DNA of 64,000 nt from Limnanthes douglasii subsp. nivea (GCA_036936605.1 JAUPFV010000002.1:125472376-125536375), one strand, 5' to 3'. Numbered from the stretch's first letter, positions 44,948-57,240 are shown. Notes: a model not told the origin generated them from the letters alone. Program-made: numbers and translations.

Positions 44948-45410
44948 TACTCCTAACCCTCTCCTTGCTATCATTGTGCTTGAAAGCTTAGGAGTAGGGT
45001 ATATTGACCCGGGTTAGGAGTAGGTTTTTGTGGCTGTTGTTCGAGTTTATTTGGTGTGTATCTCGATTTGGAGTAGGTTTCGGGCGATTTGGTGGTGGAT
45101 GGATGGCTGATTCGTTTATGTGCTGAGATTCAGGGTTTCAAGTGTTTGTTGGATTGATGATGGTGGTTGCTGTTCTTTTACGGTTTTCATCTTTTCAATT
45201 TAGGATTTGCTGTATTAGGGTTTGGTGTGGCTGTGTAGCTTGATTAGGGGTTCCAGTCTATTTGGGTTAGTGGCGAATCGGGTCTTAATTGGGCCTGGTT
45301 ATTTTCTCTTGTAACAGACCCTTGCTTGTGTGGGTTTGCAATTTGGCCCAAACATTGTAAAGTTCGCTCAAATATTAATATAGTTACTTTTTTGCCAAAA
45401 AAATAAAATA

Positions 45411-46034
45411 ACGAAAACCTATAATAATCGATTCGGTCCAGTTTACCAAACTGATAACAGTACCATAAATATTTATTTAATTTTTTTAACATAAGCTTAT
45501 TACATGAACCACTTTATTTTGTTTTGATAAGCTATGCCATATTTGATTAGAAAATCGGAGGAGTTTTTTTACATTGTCTTTTTTTACTCTTCACTAACTA
45601 TGTGGGATTCAGAGTTCTTCTAAAAACGAATTCGTATCAGAATTTTGGAATTGAATTTTAAACGAACAAATCTAATTTATGTATTCTATGTTGTTTCTAT
45701 ATTTTTATTTTTGTACGATTCCGCAAGTTATATAATCGGATTTGGCAGTTTTATTGTTTCCGTTCTATCAGTTTATCAATTTTACCTGTTTTTTTTTTTT
45801 ATCATTTCGATTTTTAAAATAAAATCGCAAATTGGACCATTAAAATTTGATTCCAATTCTTATAAAAGCAAATAATTATTTTTAATTTAATTAAAAATAA
45901 AAGGAGGGTAATATGTAATAATTAAAGAGGTTATTTGACGTGGCCCATCGACCACCTCAGAATCCGACGACTCAACCACCAAAACAACCACGCCTCCGCC
46001 GTTGATAAGCGAAAACAGAAACCAATTGAAATCA
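45411..46034. other. Spacer and presumed promoter/5' UTR of CRSH
   Basis: About 620 bases, AT-rich, with no ORF of note. No definite TATA box was chosen. The ORF at 45645-45875 is not supported. Confidence 0.4.
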
Positions 46035-48487
46035 ATGGAGTTGTTACGTCCTCTTCAAATTCCAACGCCCAAACTCAGGACTCCAAACACGTACTTGAAG
46101 ACGACGACCCAGCAGCTTCGGTGCGACCTCCTAGAGAATAGTCGAGCCCTGAAAGCGACATCGGGGAGGGCACCGGAGGCGGCTGGAGGGAAGATGGTCG
46201 TGGAGCTTGTCGGTGCCTTCAATGACGTGACCGAAAGGATGAGTGCGCTCTCTCTCTCGACGAGCTCGTCTCGCATCCTCTTCAAGGCTCTCAAGCTCTC
46301 TATTCCCATACTACATTCTCTCCCTCTCTCTCCTGATGGCCGCTCTCCTCTCACCAAGTCTTTGTCTCTCGCTCTCCTTCTCGCTGATCTCCAGGTAAAT
46401 AATCATTCTCTGTAGATAATCAATGCTGTTTTCACTTTTCACAAAAAGTAGATCACAGTGTTAACTGTTTGGATAGACTACTATAGTTTTTAGATTGATT
46501 TGGTGAAAGATTGTTCTTTGTAGATATTTAAAGTTGTTTTCAGCGAACTATGATTGTAGATGGACGCAGAAGTTATTTCAGCCGGGATATTGAGCGGTGT
46601 TTTAGAGGCCGGTGCTATATCCATGAGCCAAGTGAGAGATCGTATAGGCATCGGTACTGCTCACCTATTGCACGAGAGTTTGCGTGTCAAGAGTATTCCT
46701 TCGAAAGTCGAAGTTTTGGATGATGAAACTGCTGCTGCATTGAGAAAGTTTTGTCTCACTTACTATGACATCAGGGCTGTGATTATGGACCTGGCTTTTA
46801 AGCTCGACAGGATGAAACATCTCGATCACTTACCTAAGTATTGCCAACAAACGCTTTCCCTTCAGGTGATGATGATTCATGCCCCTTTAGCTCATGCTGT
46901 GGGAGCTAATCACTTGTCGGTGGAGCTGGAGGATCTTGCATTCCGTTACATGTTTCCTCACGCGTACCATTATTTGGACACATGGTTAGACAGCTATGAG
47001 AAAGGAAGCCAGTCGTTGATCAGTATATACAAGGAACAGCTGCTTGAGTGCTTGAGAACGGATCCTCTCTTGACCTGCATGGTGGATGACGTCTCGGTTA
47101 AAGGCCGATATAAAAGTCGTTATAGTACAATGAAGAAGCTCTTGAAAGACGGCAGGAAGCCGGAAGAAGTGAACGACATTCTTGGTTTGCGAGTTATATT
47201 GAGATGTAAGTCTGGAGTAGGGATGGAGGATGTTGGGGAGGAAGCTTGTTACAGGACTCGTGAAATTGTCCAATGTTTGTGGAAAGATATGCCCCACAGA
47301 ACTAAAGATTATATTGCCAGGCCAAAACGTAATGGGTATAGGAGCTTACACATGGCAGTTGATGTAAGTGAAAGTGGTGAGATTAGACCTCTTATGGAAA
47401 TACAAATTCGAACTACAGAGATGGATATGTTGGCTGATGCTGGAACTGCATCTCATTCCTTATACAAAGGTGGTCTAACTGATCCGGAAGAGGTCAGCAC
47501 TCTCTTATGCCATTAATTGAATGGAGTCTTAACTTTTAAATGACAAATTAGGATAGGATAATTTGCTAGAGAAAAGCAACTCCTAATTAGTATACAGTAT
47601 AGAGGCCAGTTACAAAGTTACTAATGGTATAGTCTTAATAATCTTTTTGATAGGGTGTTTTAAAGTCATTGTGTTGTTTTTGTTTTTATTTTCCTTGTTT
47701 TTCAAGCACCAAAACACCAGTTAAACCACTAAGCCACTAAAACATAACCAAGATCCTAATCCTGGTAGATGTCTGAGTGTTGTATTATTGATATATAGAT
47801 TTACTGTTAAAAGAATCCATGTAGAGATGAGCGCATTAGCATTTATAAAAGGAGCACAGGGCTTGGTGGCCAAAATTTCGTTTAAACATGACACTTGTAA
47901 GCTCATGTATTTATATGCTGGATGCCCAGGCCAAGCGACTCAAGACCATAATGATGGCCGCTGCTGAACTAGCTGCACTGCGTCTTAAAGATTTTCCATC
48001 TACAAATCACAATGGATTTGAGATAAACCAAACAGCTCGAGTGTTCCATCTTCTTGACAAGAATGGAGACGGCAGGATTAGCATTGAAGAACTGATGGAC
48101 GTGATGGAAGAGCTGGGTGCCCCAGGGGAAGATGCCCGAGAAATGATGCAGCTCCTAGATTCAAATAGCGATGGCTCTTTGAGCTCCGACGAATTTGATA
48201 TATTTCAGGAACAGGTAAACAACAATTATTTGATATATTTCAGTAACAGGTAAACAGCAATCTGAGAGTAAAAGAAAGCATGACTCATATTAATGCTAAA
48301 ACAACAATATGGTGATATTTTTTTCTTTCCCTTGATGACATGTTATTTATAGGTTGAATTTATGCGTGAATTGGAGGATAAGGATGATCAGTATAGGAGC
48401 ATACTAAAAGAGAAGCTTCAGTTGGCAGACAAAAGTGGCTTGATTCAGGTGTATAGCAAAGAGCTTGGAAGTAGGCTTTCAAATTAG
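46035..48487 (+). CDS. CRSH: Calcium-activated RelA/SpoT homolog, plastid (p)ppGpp synthetase
   Basis: Four phase-0 exons: 46035-46394, 46560-47492, 47930-48214, 48353-48487, giving 570 residues, close to Arabidopsis CRSH (about 580). The ATG at 46035 is the first in frame; the TTG 33 bases upstream is not credible. Residues 1-60 are Arg/Thr-rich, as expected for a chloroplast transit peptide. KMVVELVGAFNDVTERMS and the region up to LADLQMDAEV match plant CRSH. The synthetase domain has GRYKSRY (302-308), DILGLRVIL (326-334), KDYIARPKRNGYRSLH (369-384) and EIQIRT (400-405). Two canonical EF-hands follow: DKNGDGRISIEE (474-485) and DSNSDGSLSSDE (508-519). The canonical hydrolase HD motif is not seen, as in the family. 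It makes (p)ppGpp from ATP and GTP/GDP in response to Ca2+. All splice sites are GT-AG. Confidence 0.96.
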
Positions 48488-48982
48488 ATTTGCATGACGA
48501 AATATGCTCATCATTTGTGGTGCAATAGTTGGATGCATTTAGGCTGTAAATATAGCAAAGTCTCCACTCCGTGTATCATATCAACAAACCCCTACTTTAG
48601 CAAGGCGTTGATGCTTGACTCTAGATCCCTTGATGTACCATTATTATTCACTACTGATATAATAAAATATCTCGGCTATGCAACATTCTGCTTCCTTTTC
48701 CATTCGGGGCTATAGTTGTCTGTGTTTATATTGAGGTGGAATCCATTTTTAAGTTATAATCCCAACTTGTTTTATCGTGGAACCCATATAATCAAATATT
48801 AAACTGAAGCAGAAGAAAATGAACTGATTTTATTAAATCATTACAAAAATAATTGTCAAAAACCAACAAGATGGATGCAGATTTCAGTTGGTTAACTTTA
48901 TGCTGATGACAATAATCAACAGTTATTTTCCCTATATCTTCAGTATCTACTTTGTCTCTATTAAAAAACGAGGCAGCTTGGC
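48488..48982. other. Convergent 3' spacer between CRSH and CIPK1
   Basis: About 495 bases holding both 3' UTRs. AATAAA-like words occur near 48660 (plus strand ATAATAAAATA), a possible CRSH polyadenylation signal. No gene. Confidence 0.5.
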
Positions 48983-51976
48983 TCAGGCTTCTGTCGTTAA
49001 AAGTCTTTGACTTGACGGGTCGCCCAAATCATTTGATAGCCTTTGACACAACTGCAGGAGATTTTATGGAGCAACTTAATGTGAAGGATGCCTAAGGAAG
49101 AGAAAATAAAATCCATTTGCATATAAATATATATATGAGTACCTGTCTATAGACGGAAGCGTCACCAAATGATTTTCTCAGTTCAACTACATACAACGAC
49201 GGGTTTATCTCAAAAGCCTGTAGTAAGTGGTACAATGTAAGATATAAACGTTAGCAGATTGTTACTTATACGTCAATTAGTGTAGCAATTGTAAGTGGTA
49301 CAATGTAAGATAGAAACATATGCAGATTGTTATTTGTACTTCAATTAGTGTAGCAATTGCGAGTCATGAACGTACCTCTGCCAAAACTGAAAGGCTACCC
49401 AGACTCTTCTGCCCTTTTTGCTCTTGTGTTGCTCTCAGCTGTATGTATAGAAGTAAAGTCTCCGTTAATATCTTTATAAAATTGGAATGTTGAATCTAAA
49501 ACCTGTAAAAGACAATACTAACCCTTCCATTTTTCTTTTGTACTCGAAATCCCATCTCTGTAACGATTTTCTCTATCCTCTCCATCAGATCTTTCTCTGA
49601 ATGATTAGATGTAAATCTGATCTTCCTCTCCGATACATCCTGTTGTTTTGACAGTGTTAGTGCATGGTTGTACAATATTTATTTTACAGGCGAAGGAAGC
49701 TTAAGAAAGCTATACAGTCTACTCACCTCTTTCTCGAAGAAACCAGAAAGGTCAAGACATGATGACATTCCGATCAACTGAAACGCATTTATGAGGTTCC
49801 GCGATTCACTGTCCGTGGTTTCTTTACTTGTCTATATGCACCAAGTTCAAGAAATGAAAAGACAAGTTAGGGTTTGGCATTGACTTGCAGCCAAAAAGAC
49901 AAATATGAAGATACTTGGTCTTACAGGCTTGTCCATCGAGAAAACTTCATCATCAACGAGTACGTCTTCTTCTTCGTCATAATCACAATTCGAAGGAACA
50001 TAATCATGTTTGAACCACTCATGAGCTTTGACGCCTGCCATTGTTATTCTGGTAACGGGATTTGGATCAAGCATCGCATTTATCAATTTCCTGGCACCAG
50101 TTGATAGCCATGTTGGTATTTGACAATCGCCTTTAAAGATCTGAAATTTACAATGTTTCAGAAACATCAAATATTAAAAGTTGATATATATATATATATA
50201 TGTACATACAAGCTGCTTTTGAGAAAACCATTACCTTCTGATAAAGAACAGCAAGATTTCTATCATCAAAAGGGAGATACCCTGTAAGAATGACATATAA
50301 TATGACGCCGCATGACCATGTATCAGAAGTAGCTCCCTCATACCCTCTATTTGCAAGAACCTCCGGCGCGACATAGTTTGGACTACCGCAAGTTGTATGC
50401 AACAACCCATCGTCCTAATATTTCCAAAAACCAAATAAACGATTGGAATTGGAACCCGAAGAAAATTTAAAGTCTTTGACAGAAATTATGTATATAACTC
50501 ACCCTATAATGCTGAGGCAGAGCACTCAGACCAAAATCGGTTACCTTTATGTTCCCTTTGGAGTCAACAAGGACATTCTCTAGCTGCAAATTCCAAAAGA
50601 AAGATCAGATACTTAGTAATATGCTTATATGACAGTTTACGGAGAAGGGTATAAAATACATCAAGTTAAAACCTTGAGATCTCGATGGAAAACGCCTATT
50701 GAATGACAGTAGCTAACTGCATCAATCAACTGCTGAAACACTTTCCTTCCTTCAGCTTCTCCGAGCTTTCCCTTCGCGACCTGATAAGTTACAAAGGAAT
50801 CAGATCCTGTTGAAAAGCAACAAAAATTATCCAACTATAATAACTGAAGTAAGATGTTCATAAAAAAACTATTCTTACAATTGTGTCAAACAACTCTCCT
50901 CCAGTTACACATTCCAAGATCATATAAATCTTGGTCTTGCTTGCCAAAACCTGCATTTTAAACAAAGGTCAAGTAATGAACCATTCTAGCCTCGAAACCT
51001 GCATAGTTTTCATCGAATATGTCCATCTGAGTTCACCGTTGAGTTTAAAAAAGCTAATATAAACACGAAAATCTAGCCGAGGTAAACAGAACGAAATCAG
51101 AATTACTTCAAAAGTAAAATAAGATCGAACTCGAAACAAAAGCAAAGATTCAACCTGATTCCAATACCTAATATTAGTTCCAAACATCAAATAGTGTAAT
51201 AATAACTAATTAGATCAAAATAGACTTTTTAAATCAGATTCTATTCTTGAATAGGTCCTACATACACACAAATACAATAGTATGATTGAACAGAGCAAGC
51301 AAACAAAAAGAAAATTCTGAAATTGGTAATGGACACGCATACACTACAGCACGTGGCTTATCACCATTGAGCATCCAAAAGGTCAAGAGACCCATTCAAG
51401 CAAAAAAGCTTGCTTGCTTGGTTGCAAAAGGCCAAAACTGATGTAGATGAAATAATAGACACCAAAATCCACAAAAAGGGTCAAGAAAGTAGTGCTATTT
51501 CCCCTCCCATCATCACAAAATCTTAAAAAGCTAATCTTCCATTAACATTTACATCAAAGGGTTTGATTATTGCTTTTGTTATAATTTAAAAAACCAAACT
51601 TGATCATTGTGAAGGACAAAACCAGTTACCTCGTATAACCTAACAACGTTAGGATGTTTAAGAAGCTTCAAGGTGGATATCTCTCTGGTTATCTGCATTT
51701 TTATGAAGTGAAAAATGAGATCTTGTTTAGTTCAATGAATCAAACACCATATCTAAGACAAACCCAGATCATTAAAAAATAAATAAAAAATCTATGATAA
51801 GAAAATGAAAAATAAGGAGAGGTGACCTGATCGGTGATAGCTAGGTCGGCGATTCTTTTCTTCTCAAGGATTTTAACAGCAAAGGATTTGCCAGTATTCA
51901 AATCCTTGGCGAATTTGACTTTTCCGTAGTTGCCCTCGCCGAGAGTCCTCCCTAACTCGTACTTTCCTACTCGCAT
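48983..51976 (-). CDS. CIPK1: CBL-interacting protein kinase 1
   Basis: Twelve phase-0 exons on the minus strand: 51827-51976, 51630-51692, 50879-50950, 50673-50780, 50503-50583, 50235-50414, 49925-50140, 49727-49831, 49523-49639, 49376-49438, 49143-49217 and 48983-49051; 432 residues. All junctions are GT-AG. Ser/Thr kinase features: GEGNYGKV (14-21), Lys35 in FAVKI, HRDLK (127-131), DFG (147-149), APE (174-176). The NAF/FISL motif is NAFQLI (305-310), followed by [26 protein letters not shown] in the regulatory domain, which fits CIPK1 better than CIPK8 or SOS2. The HRDLKLENVL loop and [19 protein letters not shown] are also CIPK1-like. The kinase is activated when a Ca2+-loaded CBL protein binds the NAF motif, and acts in abscisic acid, salt and drought signalling. 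No defects seen. Confidence 0.96.
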
Positions 51977-52076
51977 TCCCGTGTTCTCTCGGCGTTTCTC
52001 CAGGTTTCTGGGCTTCCAAAACAGAAACGGAAAAATGATGAAAAAGCAGTGTAATGACTAATGAATGATGGCTCGC

Positions 52077-52082
52077 TTTATA
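52077..52082 (-). promoter_or_regulatory. Possible TATA box of CIPK1
   Basis: Minus strand TATAAA in the context ACTGTATAAAGCGAGC, about 100 bases upstream of the start codon. Distance and context are suitable, but no transcript evidence exists. Confidence 0.4.
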
Positions 52083-52129
52083 CAGTAGGCTTTGCCGTTT
52101 TCTTGTGTTGTCTTGTCTCTCTGTTTATG

Positions 52130-53546
52130 TTAAACCCTCCAACTAATCCTCTCTGTTTCTTTTTTACATAGATTGTCCATTTATAGACAGACCCCATTGG
52201 ATGTTATTTTATTATTTATTATTTATCATTATTTATTGCTCCATTTGGCTTGCGTTACGTTATTTATTTCATATTTGATGTCCTATAGAAGTTATATAAT
52301 GAAATATGACTAAAAATATGGATGTGGATAAAATCTCTGATAGGGAATAATTTAGATTCGTATCAATCGTATTGATAATTGTGTATCTCAATGATTTTAA
52401 AAGCTGAATAGCAGAAAAAAAAATCTTTTGTATAAAAAATGTTATCTTGTTTTCCCAAGAAGGATGGGAAGTTGGTGCTTCCCGTGAAATCAATTTTATA
52501 CGCCACATATCGGTTGACCGTGACACTTTAGTTTTATCAATAGACTATAGTTATTATCGGTTCGGGGTATCTTTAGAGTTGGGTGGTTTAAGTTTATCGA
52601 TTCGAATCGATGTATCTTTAAATTTTGGTTTTAGTTTTTATATTGAATTGAATTTTTAAAATTTAGTTGGATTTCGGTGATTTCGGTCATGTTATTTCAG
52701 TTCATTTTGATCCGTTTTTGTTAAATTTCGGTACTATTTTATTTGGTTCCTATTTTTTCAAAAATTAAATTAAATTATATATATTTTTAAGTTTTTATTT
52801 ACTATAACATTCAAAATTTAAAAAATATTATTTAATTCTTTTATGGGTCATTATCCAATAATTTTGATAATATAATCTATACAAAATAAATTTTAAAAAA
52901 AACAATGCGTCATAACAGTTTTATCAAGTTGATTTTGTATCGGCTTTATTTTTATTGGTTTGGTTCTGTTTCAATTTTAGTGGTTTTCAATTTTCGAACC
53001 CATTTCATCTATTCTTTACTTTATCAATTTTGATTTTTGAAATAAAATCATAAACTGAATTATTAATAATCTATTCTTTACTTTATCAATTTTGATTTTT
53101 GAAATAAAATCATAAACTGAATTATTAATATTTGATCCGGTTCTCAATGCAGGAACCAGTCTTAACTAGGAACAAATTAAAACCATTTATCTGTTGTTTT
53201 GTTTTTTCATCGCAACTCCTGTAAATAAATTGCAACTAACGTTAATATCGATATAATATATTATATATTACTCATCGTATTTGGCACAACTAAAATGAGA
53301 TCGTTTTCTTTATAGTGAGATCCCAAATCTTGATTTTTTTCTGAAAACGTAAAATTATCAAAATATCCCCACGTATAAAAATCATAATTTTTTCCAACTA
53401 CCCATTCTCTTCTTTTCCTCCTCTCTTTCCTACCACTTCTCTCTCCAAAATTCCAAACAAAAACACAAAATTTAAAAATTTCAAACTCCCACCCAAACAT
53501 TTAATAAACCTTAATTATTAAAAGTTAAAACCCAACTACTCCAAGC
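52130..53546. other. AT-rich spacer between CIPK1 and the MULE-type cassette
   Basis: No gene. Several stretches rich in CGGTTCGG and GGTTTTCG-like words (52540-52760, 52900-53160) form a degenerate dispersed repeat. A 62-bp unit is tandemly duplicated at 53008-53130. Confidence 0.6.
53008..53130. repeat. Tandem duplication, 62-bp unit
   Basis: Two nearly identical head-to-tail copies starting TCTATTCTTTACTTTATCAA (53008 and 53070). The near identity implies a recent event. Confidence 0.9.
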
Positions 53547-56500
53547 ATGGATTTAAGCGACTATAATGACGATTGGAGCTGCAACGTTGATGATTTTCTT
53601 TCGGAGGAGGGGGAGCCGCTTACTGACCACATGGATAGTGTAGCTGAGGTAAAAATTAAGTTTTTTATGCACAGAACAAATTTTCGCACGTGCATTGAAA
53701 TGTACACTTCCACGCAAGAACACGCGTGGAAGATGACACATCTTCGCATGAACACGCGAAGATTGTGCCAAATTTTCACACAATCATGCGAAGATTTGTC
53801 AACATCTTCGCGGGTTCATGCGAAGATTGTACCAAATCTTGGCATTAACATGCTTAGATTTGGCAAAATTTCCGCATTAACATGCGAAGATTTGTCAAAA
53901 TCTTCGCACGATCATGCAAAGATTTGGCACAAACTTGGCATGACTTTGCGAGGATTTGGCAAAATCTACGCATTTTAATGCGAAGATGTGACCTGTCTAG
54001 GTTTTATATGTCCTTTTTGGTTGAATATTGGGTTTGTCTTTATTATTTGAATTGTAAATACATGTTTGTGTTTGTGTAGGAACCGGCGGAAGCACCAAGT
54101 AACATGGCGGATTATAGTCAAATATTTACGACGGATAATTTCTACACCAAGGCGGAATTGATCGAATGGGTTGATAAAGAGAGCAAGAGTATAGGATTTA
54201 TTATCGTGGTAGATAAAGATGACGATGGTAGTAAAAACGATAAAACAACGCAGTTATATTTCAAGTGCGAGAGGCACGGTGTTTACAAGCCGAGTCCAAA
54301 ACCAGGGATTGTGAAGAAACGACGAGATTGTTCATCCAAAAAATGCGGATGTCCATTCATACTTAGGGGCAATCCGGTGTTAGAAGCACCTGGCTATTGG
54401 AAATTGGTAGTTATAAATGGAAAACACAACCACCAACCCTTCTTGCATTTGGATGTTCATTCACGGGCCGCGAGGTTAAAAGCGGAAGAGGAGGAGTATG
54501 TTCGTAAACTCACAACAATCGGTTCTCGGCCAAGAGATATATACCGTGGATTGAAGTTAAGAGATCCGAAAAATGTATCTAGTATGCGTACCATCTACAA
54601 CATGCGGCACAAACACCAATTGGTTGATAAAGTGGGCAAATCCCAACTGCAATACTTGTTCGGTAAGTTAAAGGAGCACGAGTACTATGTTTGGGAGCGC
54701 ACAAACAAAGAAACCGACGAAATCCTAGAATTGTTTTTCGCACATCCCACGAGTATCGATTTGTTGTGCACTTTTCCTCAAGTGCTTATAATGGATAACA
54801 CGTACAAGACTACAAGGTATAAATTTCATTTGCTAGAAATAGTTGGCCAAACTTCGACGAAAAAGACCTTTTGTATAGTTTTTGTTTTTATGAGCTCGGA
54901 GAAAGAAAATAACTACACGTGGGCAATGAGCGTTCTAAGGAGAGTGATGGTGAAAAACATGTGCGCATTACCAAATATTATTGTCACGGATAGGGAGTTG
55001 GCTTTAATGAACGCTATCAATGAGGTATTTCCGGATGCAACTCATATGTTATGCACTTGGCATATAAATAGGAACATTAGCTCATACTCTAAGAAAGTTT
55101 TGCCTAAAGCGGACATGGGGGAGGAGTTCTTAGAATTTTATGTCGCGGTTCAACATTCGGCGACGATCAAAGAGTATAACAAAAACCTTACCGACTTGCA
55201 CCAAGCCTACGTATATTGTCCTAAGGTTCTCGAGTACTTGATGAAACAATGGATAGACCCTTACGGACACAAATTCCTTAATGTCTACACTAACAAGATT
55301 AAACATTTGGGCAACCACACTAGCAACCGGTGAGTTATATTATCATATATATACATTACTATATTTAATTAGTTGTTAGACTTGTAACGGATTTAAGTTT
55401 ATGGTTTAGGGCGGAGAGTGTTCACTCTAGTCTAAAACGGAAAATCGGCACAAGCCTATGCACGATTGAGCAATTTTGGGATAAAGTTCATGCGTTGCTT
55501 CGCATTCAACACTCTACCATCTTCGAAACGTTCGAACGAAGTTTGTTTCGTCCTAGAAAAGCGTCTAGGGGAGCTATCTTTTGCGACATCAAAGGTAAAC
55601 TTTCATGTACGGCCATTCAAATATTAGAGGAAACTATTAGAAAGGCCGGGGATTTGTGGTTCACTCCCGCAAAGTGTGGTTGTGTAATTAGGACAACGCA
55701 TAATTTTCCTTGTGCGTGTGAGTGTGCTATGATCGCGAAAGAAGGTAGGTCGATTCAAAAGAGTGAATGTGATGTTTATTGGAGTACTTTAGCGATCAAG
55801 CCTAGGGAAAACGTTGGTACCGAAGATGAGCTTACAAGAAAGCTATCCTTAATTGATAGTACCATACGCGGTTACAGACCACAAGTGCAAGATCACATAA
55901 TAAATAGGATGATGCAAATCCTAGATCCCGCTAGAAGCCATATTTTGGAACCTAAGGAACCGGTTGTCACGAAAGGTCGGAAAAAGCCGGTCCCGACAAG
56001 TCAACTAAGCGGAACCCATGCGAGTGGGAATACGATAGTTTAGGCGCTAGTACTCCTGGCACGATAGGTAGCACAGTCGCGTCGGCGGTTAAGGTATTTT
56101 TAGTACGCAAATCCAAGTCCAAAGCTAAAGCGCCACCGAAAAAGGAGAAAGCGACTCGATCTAGAAAATCGAATAAAGAAAAAGGATTGAGCGCCTACGA
56201 GAGCTGTTTTCCCGAGTACTTGCACAACTACATAAGTAGCGTTGAAGACGTTGCTCCAGACGGTAATTATGGATTTAGGGCAGTAGCTTTGACGATTAAA
56301 GACAATGCGGACGCATGGGAGGCAGTGAGAAGAGATTTGATGTATGAACTTTCAAATCAACGTGATCTTTGGGAAAGGGTTTTTGATGGTGCACAACGTG
56401 TTGACAATCTATTGCGGAGATTGGATTGTTTTAAAATGTACAAGAGCGGAACTAGGCACGGAATGACATTACCCGAATTTGGGTTGGTGATAGCCACCCA

Positions 56501-56914
56501 GTATCAATGTATAGTATACCATGTCTCTCTCCAACTATCATACACGTATCTTCCTTTGCATGGTGTGCCTCCAAGATCATGTCATATTGTCGAAGTTGGA
56601 ATTGGTTTCGTACACGGTAATCATTTTGTGAAAGTAAGTAAACTAGTACATTCTTGATACTTAGTTTTCATTTTATACAAAAATCCGCTACGTATTTAAT
56701 GTTTCTATATGATTGAAATTTTTAGATTGTATTAGACGGACCGTTGCCGAATATATACCCAAGCTGGTTTGCGTTCCGCACTTCCGATGAAGTTACAAAT
56801 TGGGCCATACCAATAGGCGAACGTCTCAACAAGTATCACCAAATTAAACCAGCACAACCTCCAATATTACACGATGAGGATGATGAGTTCTACGATTTGA
56901 CTGGGGATGCATAA
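53547..56914 (+). pseudogene. MULE-type transposase with C-terminal OTU domain, frameshifted
   Basis: Four exons: 53547-53648, 54080-55329, 55410-56633 and 56726-56914, with GT-AG junctions; about 921 codons. Residues 50-150: FAR1/WRKY-GCM1-like zinc finger (FKCERHGVYK, CSSKKCGCPF, GKHNHQP). Residues 250-330: MULE transposase core, with VLIMDNTYKT and NIIVTDRELAL supplying the acidic residues and HMLCTWHINRNI. Then a SWIM-like CGCVIRTTHNFPCACECA. The C-terminal part starts SCFPEYLHNYISSVEDVAPD and reads DGNYGFRAVAL, an OTU cysteine-protease motif in which the catalytic Cys is Tyr, with the His in HGNHFVK kept. Near 56025 one base is missing (or two are extra), so the two halves lie in different frames. 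The linker is Lys-rich. It would bind element ends and cut DNA; this copy is probably inactive. Confidence 0.85.
53649..54079 (+). other. First intron of the MULE transposase gene, with a minisatellite
   Basis: GT...AG intron of 431 bases, phase 0. Between about 53690 and 53990 it has roughly seven copies of a unit near 41 bases containing ATGCGAAGATTTG and CAAAATCTTCGC; the two words form small inverted repeats. One ORF reads through (53547-53978), but conserved splice sites and repeat content argue it is intronic. Confidence 0.75.
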
Positions 56915-57112
56915 TGTGATGTTGTATTTTATTATTTTGTGTTACTTGTTTTCTTTTTTAATCCTTTCGAAACACATTTCGCTACCTCCGACTACTATTG
57001 TTTTGGTTGATATTAATTACGACTTTTATTTATTTTTGATGTGTATTGTGTTTTATCCGAAGTATGTTTTGAAGATGTGCAAAATTATTTATGTTTTATA
57101 AATGGACGTTTG

Positions 57113-57240
57113 TTTTTTTCGAAACAGAACCTTTTTCGGCACTCGAAAACGTGTGCATGTACGTATCCACGCATATGCGTGCGTGTATTTGTACATGCAC
57201 ACGTTTTCTAGTGCCGAAAAAGGTTCTGTTTCGAAAAAAA
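57113..57240. repeat. Near-perfect 50-bp inverted repeat (hairpin)
   Basis: Arm 57113-57162 is the reverse complement of arm 57191-57240 with one mismatch, separated by a 28-base loop that itself contains the palindrome ACGCATATGCGT. The arms include TTTTTCGGCACT and AAAACGTGTGCATGTAC. It lies about 200 bases past the stop of the transposase gene. It could fold as RNA or DNA; a terminator, small-RNA source or transposon-end role is possible. Confidence 0.92.

Larger units (their letters stand above)
40625..45395 (+). mobile_element. L1-type LINE, copy 2, better preserved
   Basis: 5' leader, ORF1 (40916-42220), ORF2 with endonuclease, RT and RNase H (about 42210-44947), and a 3' UTR of about 450 bases ending in a short A-rich tail (TTGCCAAAAAAATAAAATAA, near 45391-45410). 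Only a few stops and one frameshift interrupt it, so it is much younger than copy 1. The RT-to-RNase H connection is deleted (see finding). Confidence 0.88.

Noticed and set aside
46002..46034. Upstream TTG start for CRSH
   Set aside because: Plant nuclear genes start at ATG; ATG 46035 aligns with the transit peptide of known CRSH proteins.
53547..53978. 143-codon ORF reading through the first intron
   Set aside because: The GT-AG boundaries restore a phase-0 join to the transposase reading frame, and the extension is made of tandem repeats.
57113..57240. Idea that the hairpin marks a microRNA gene
   Set aside because: Arms are too perfectly paired and lack the usual mismatches of a plant miRNA precursor; kept only as a structural repeat.
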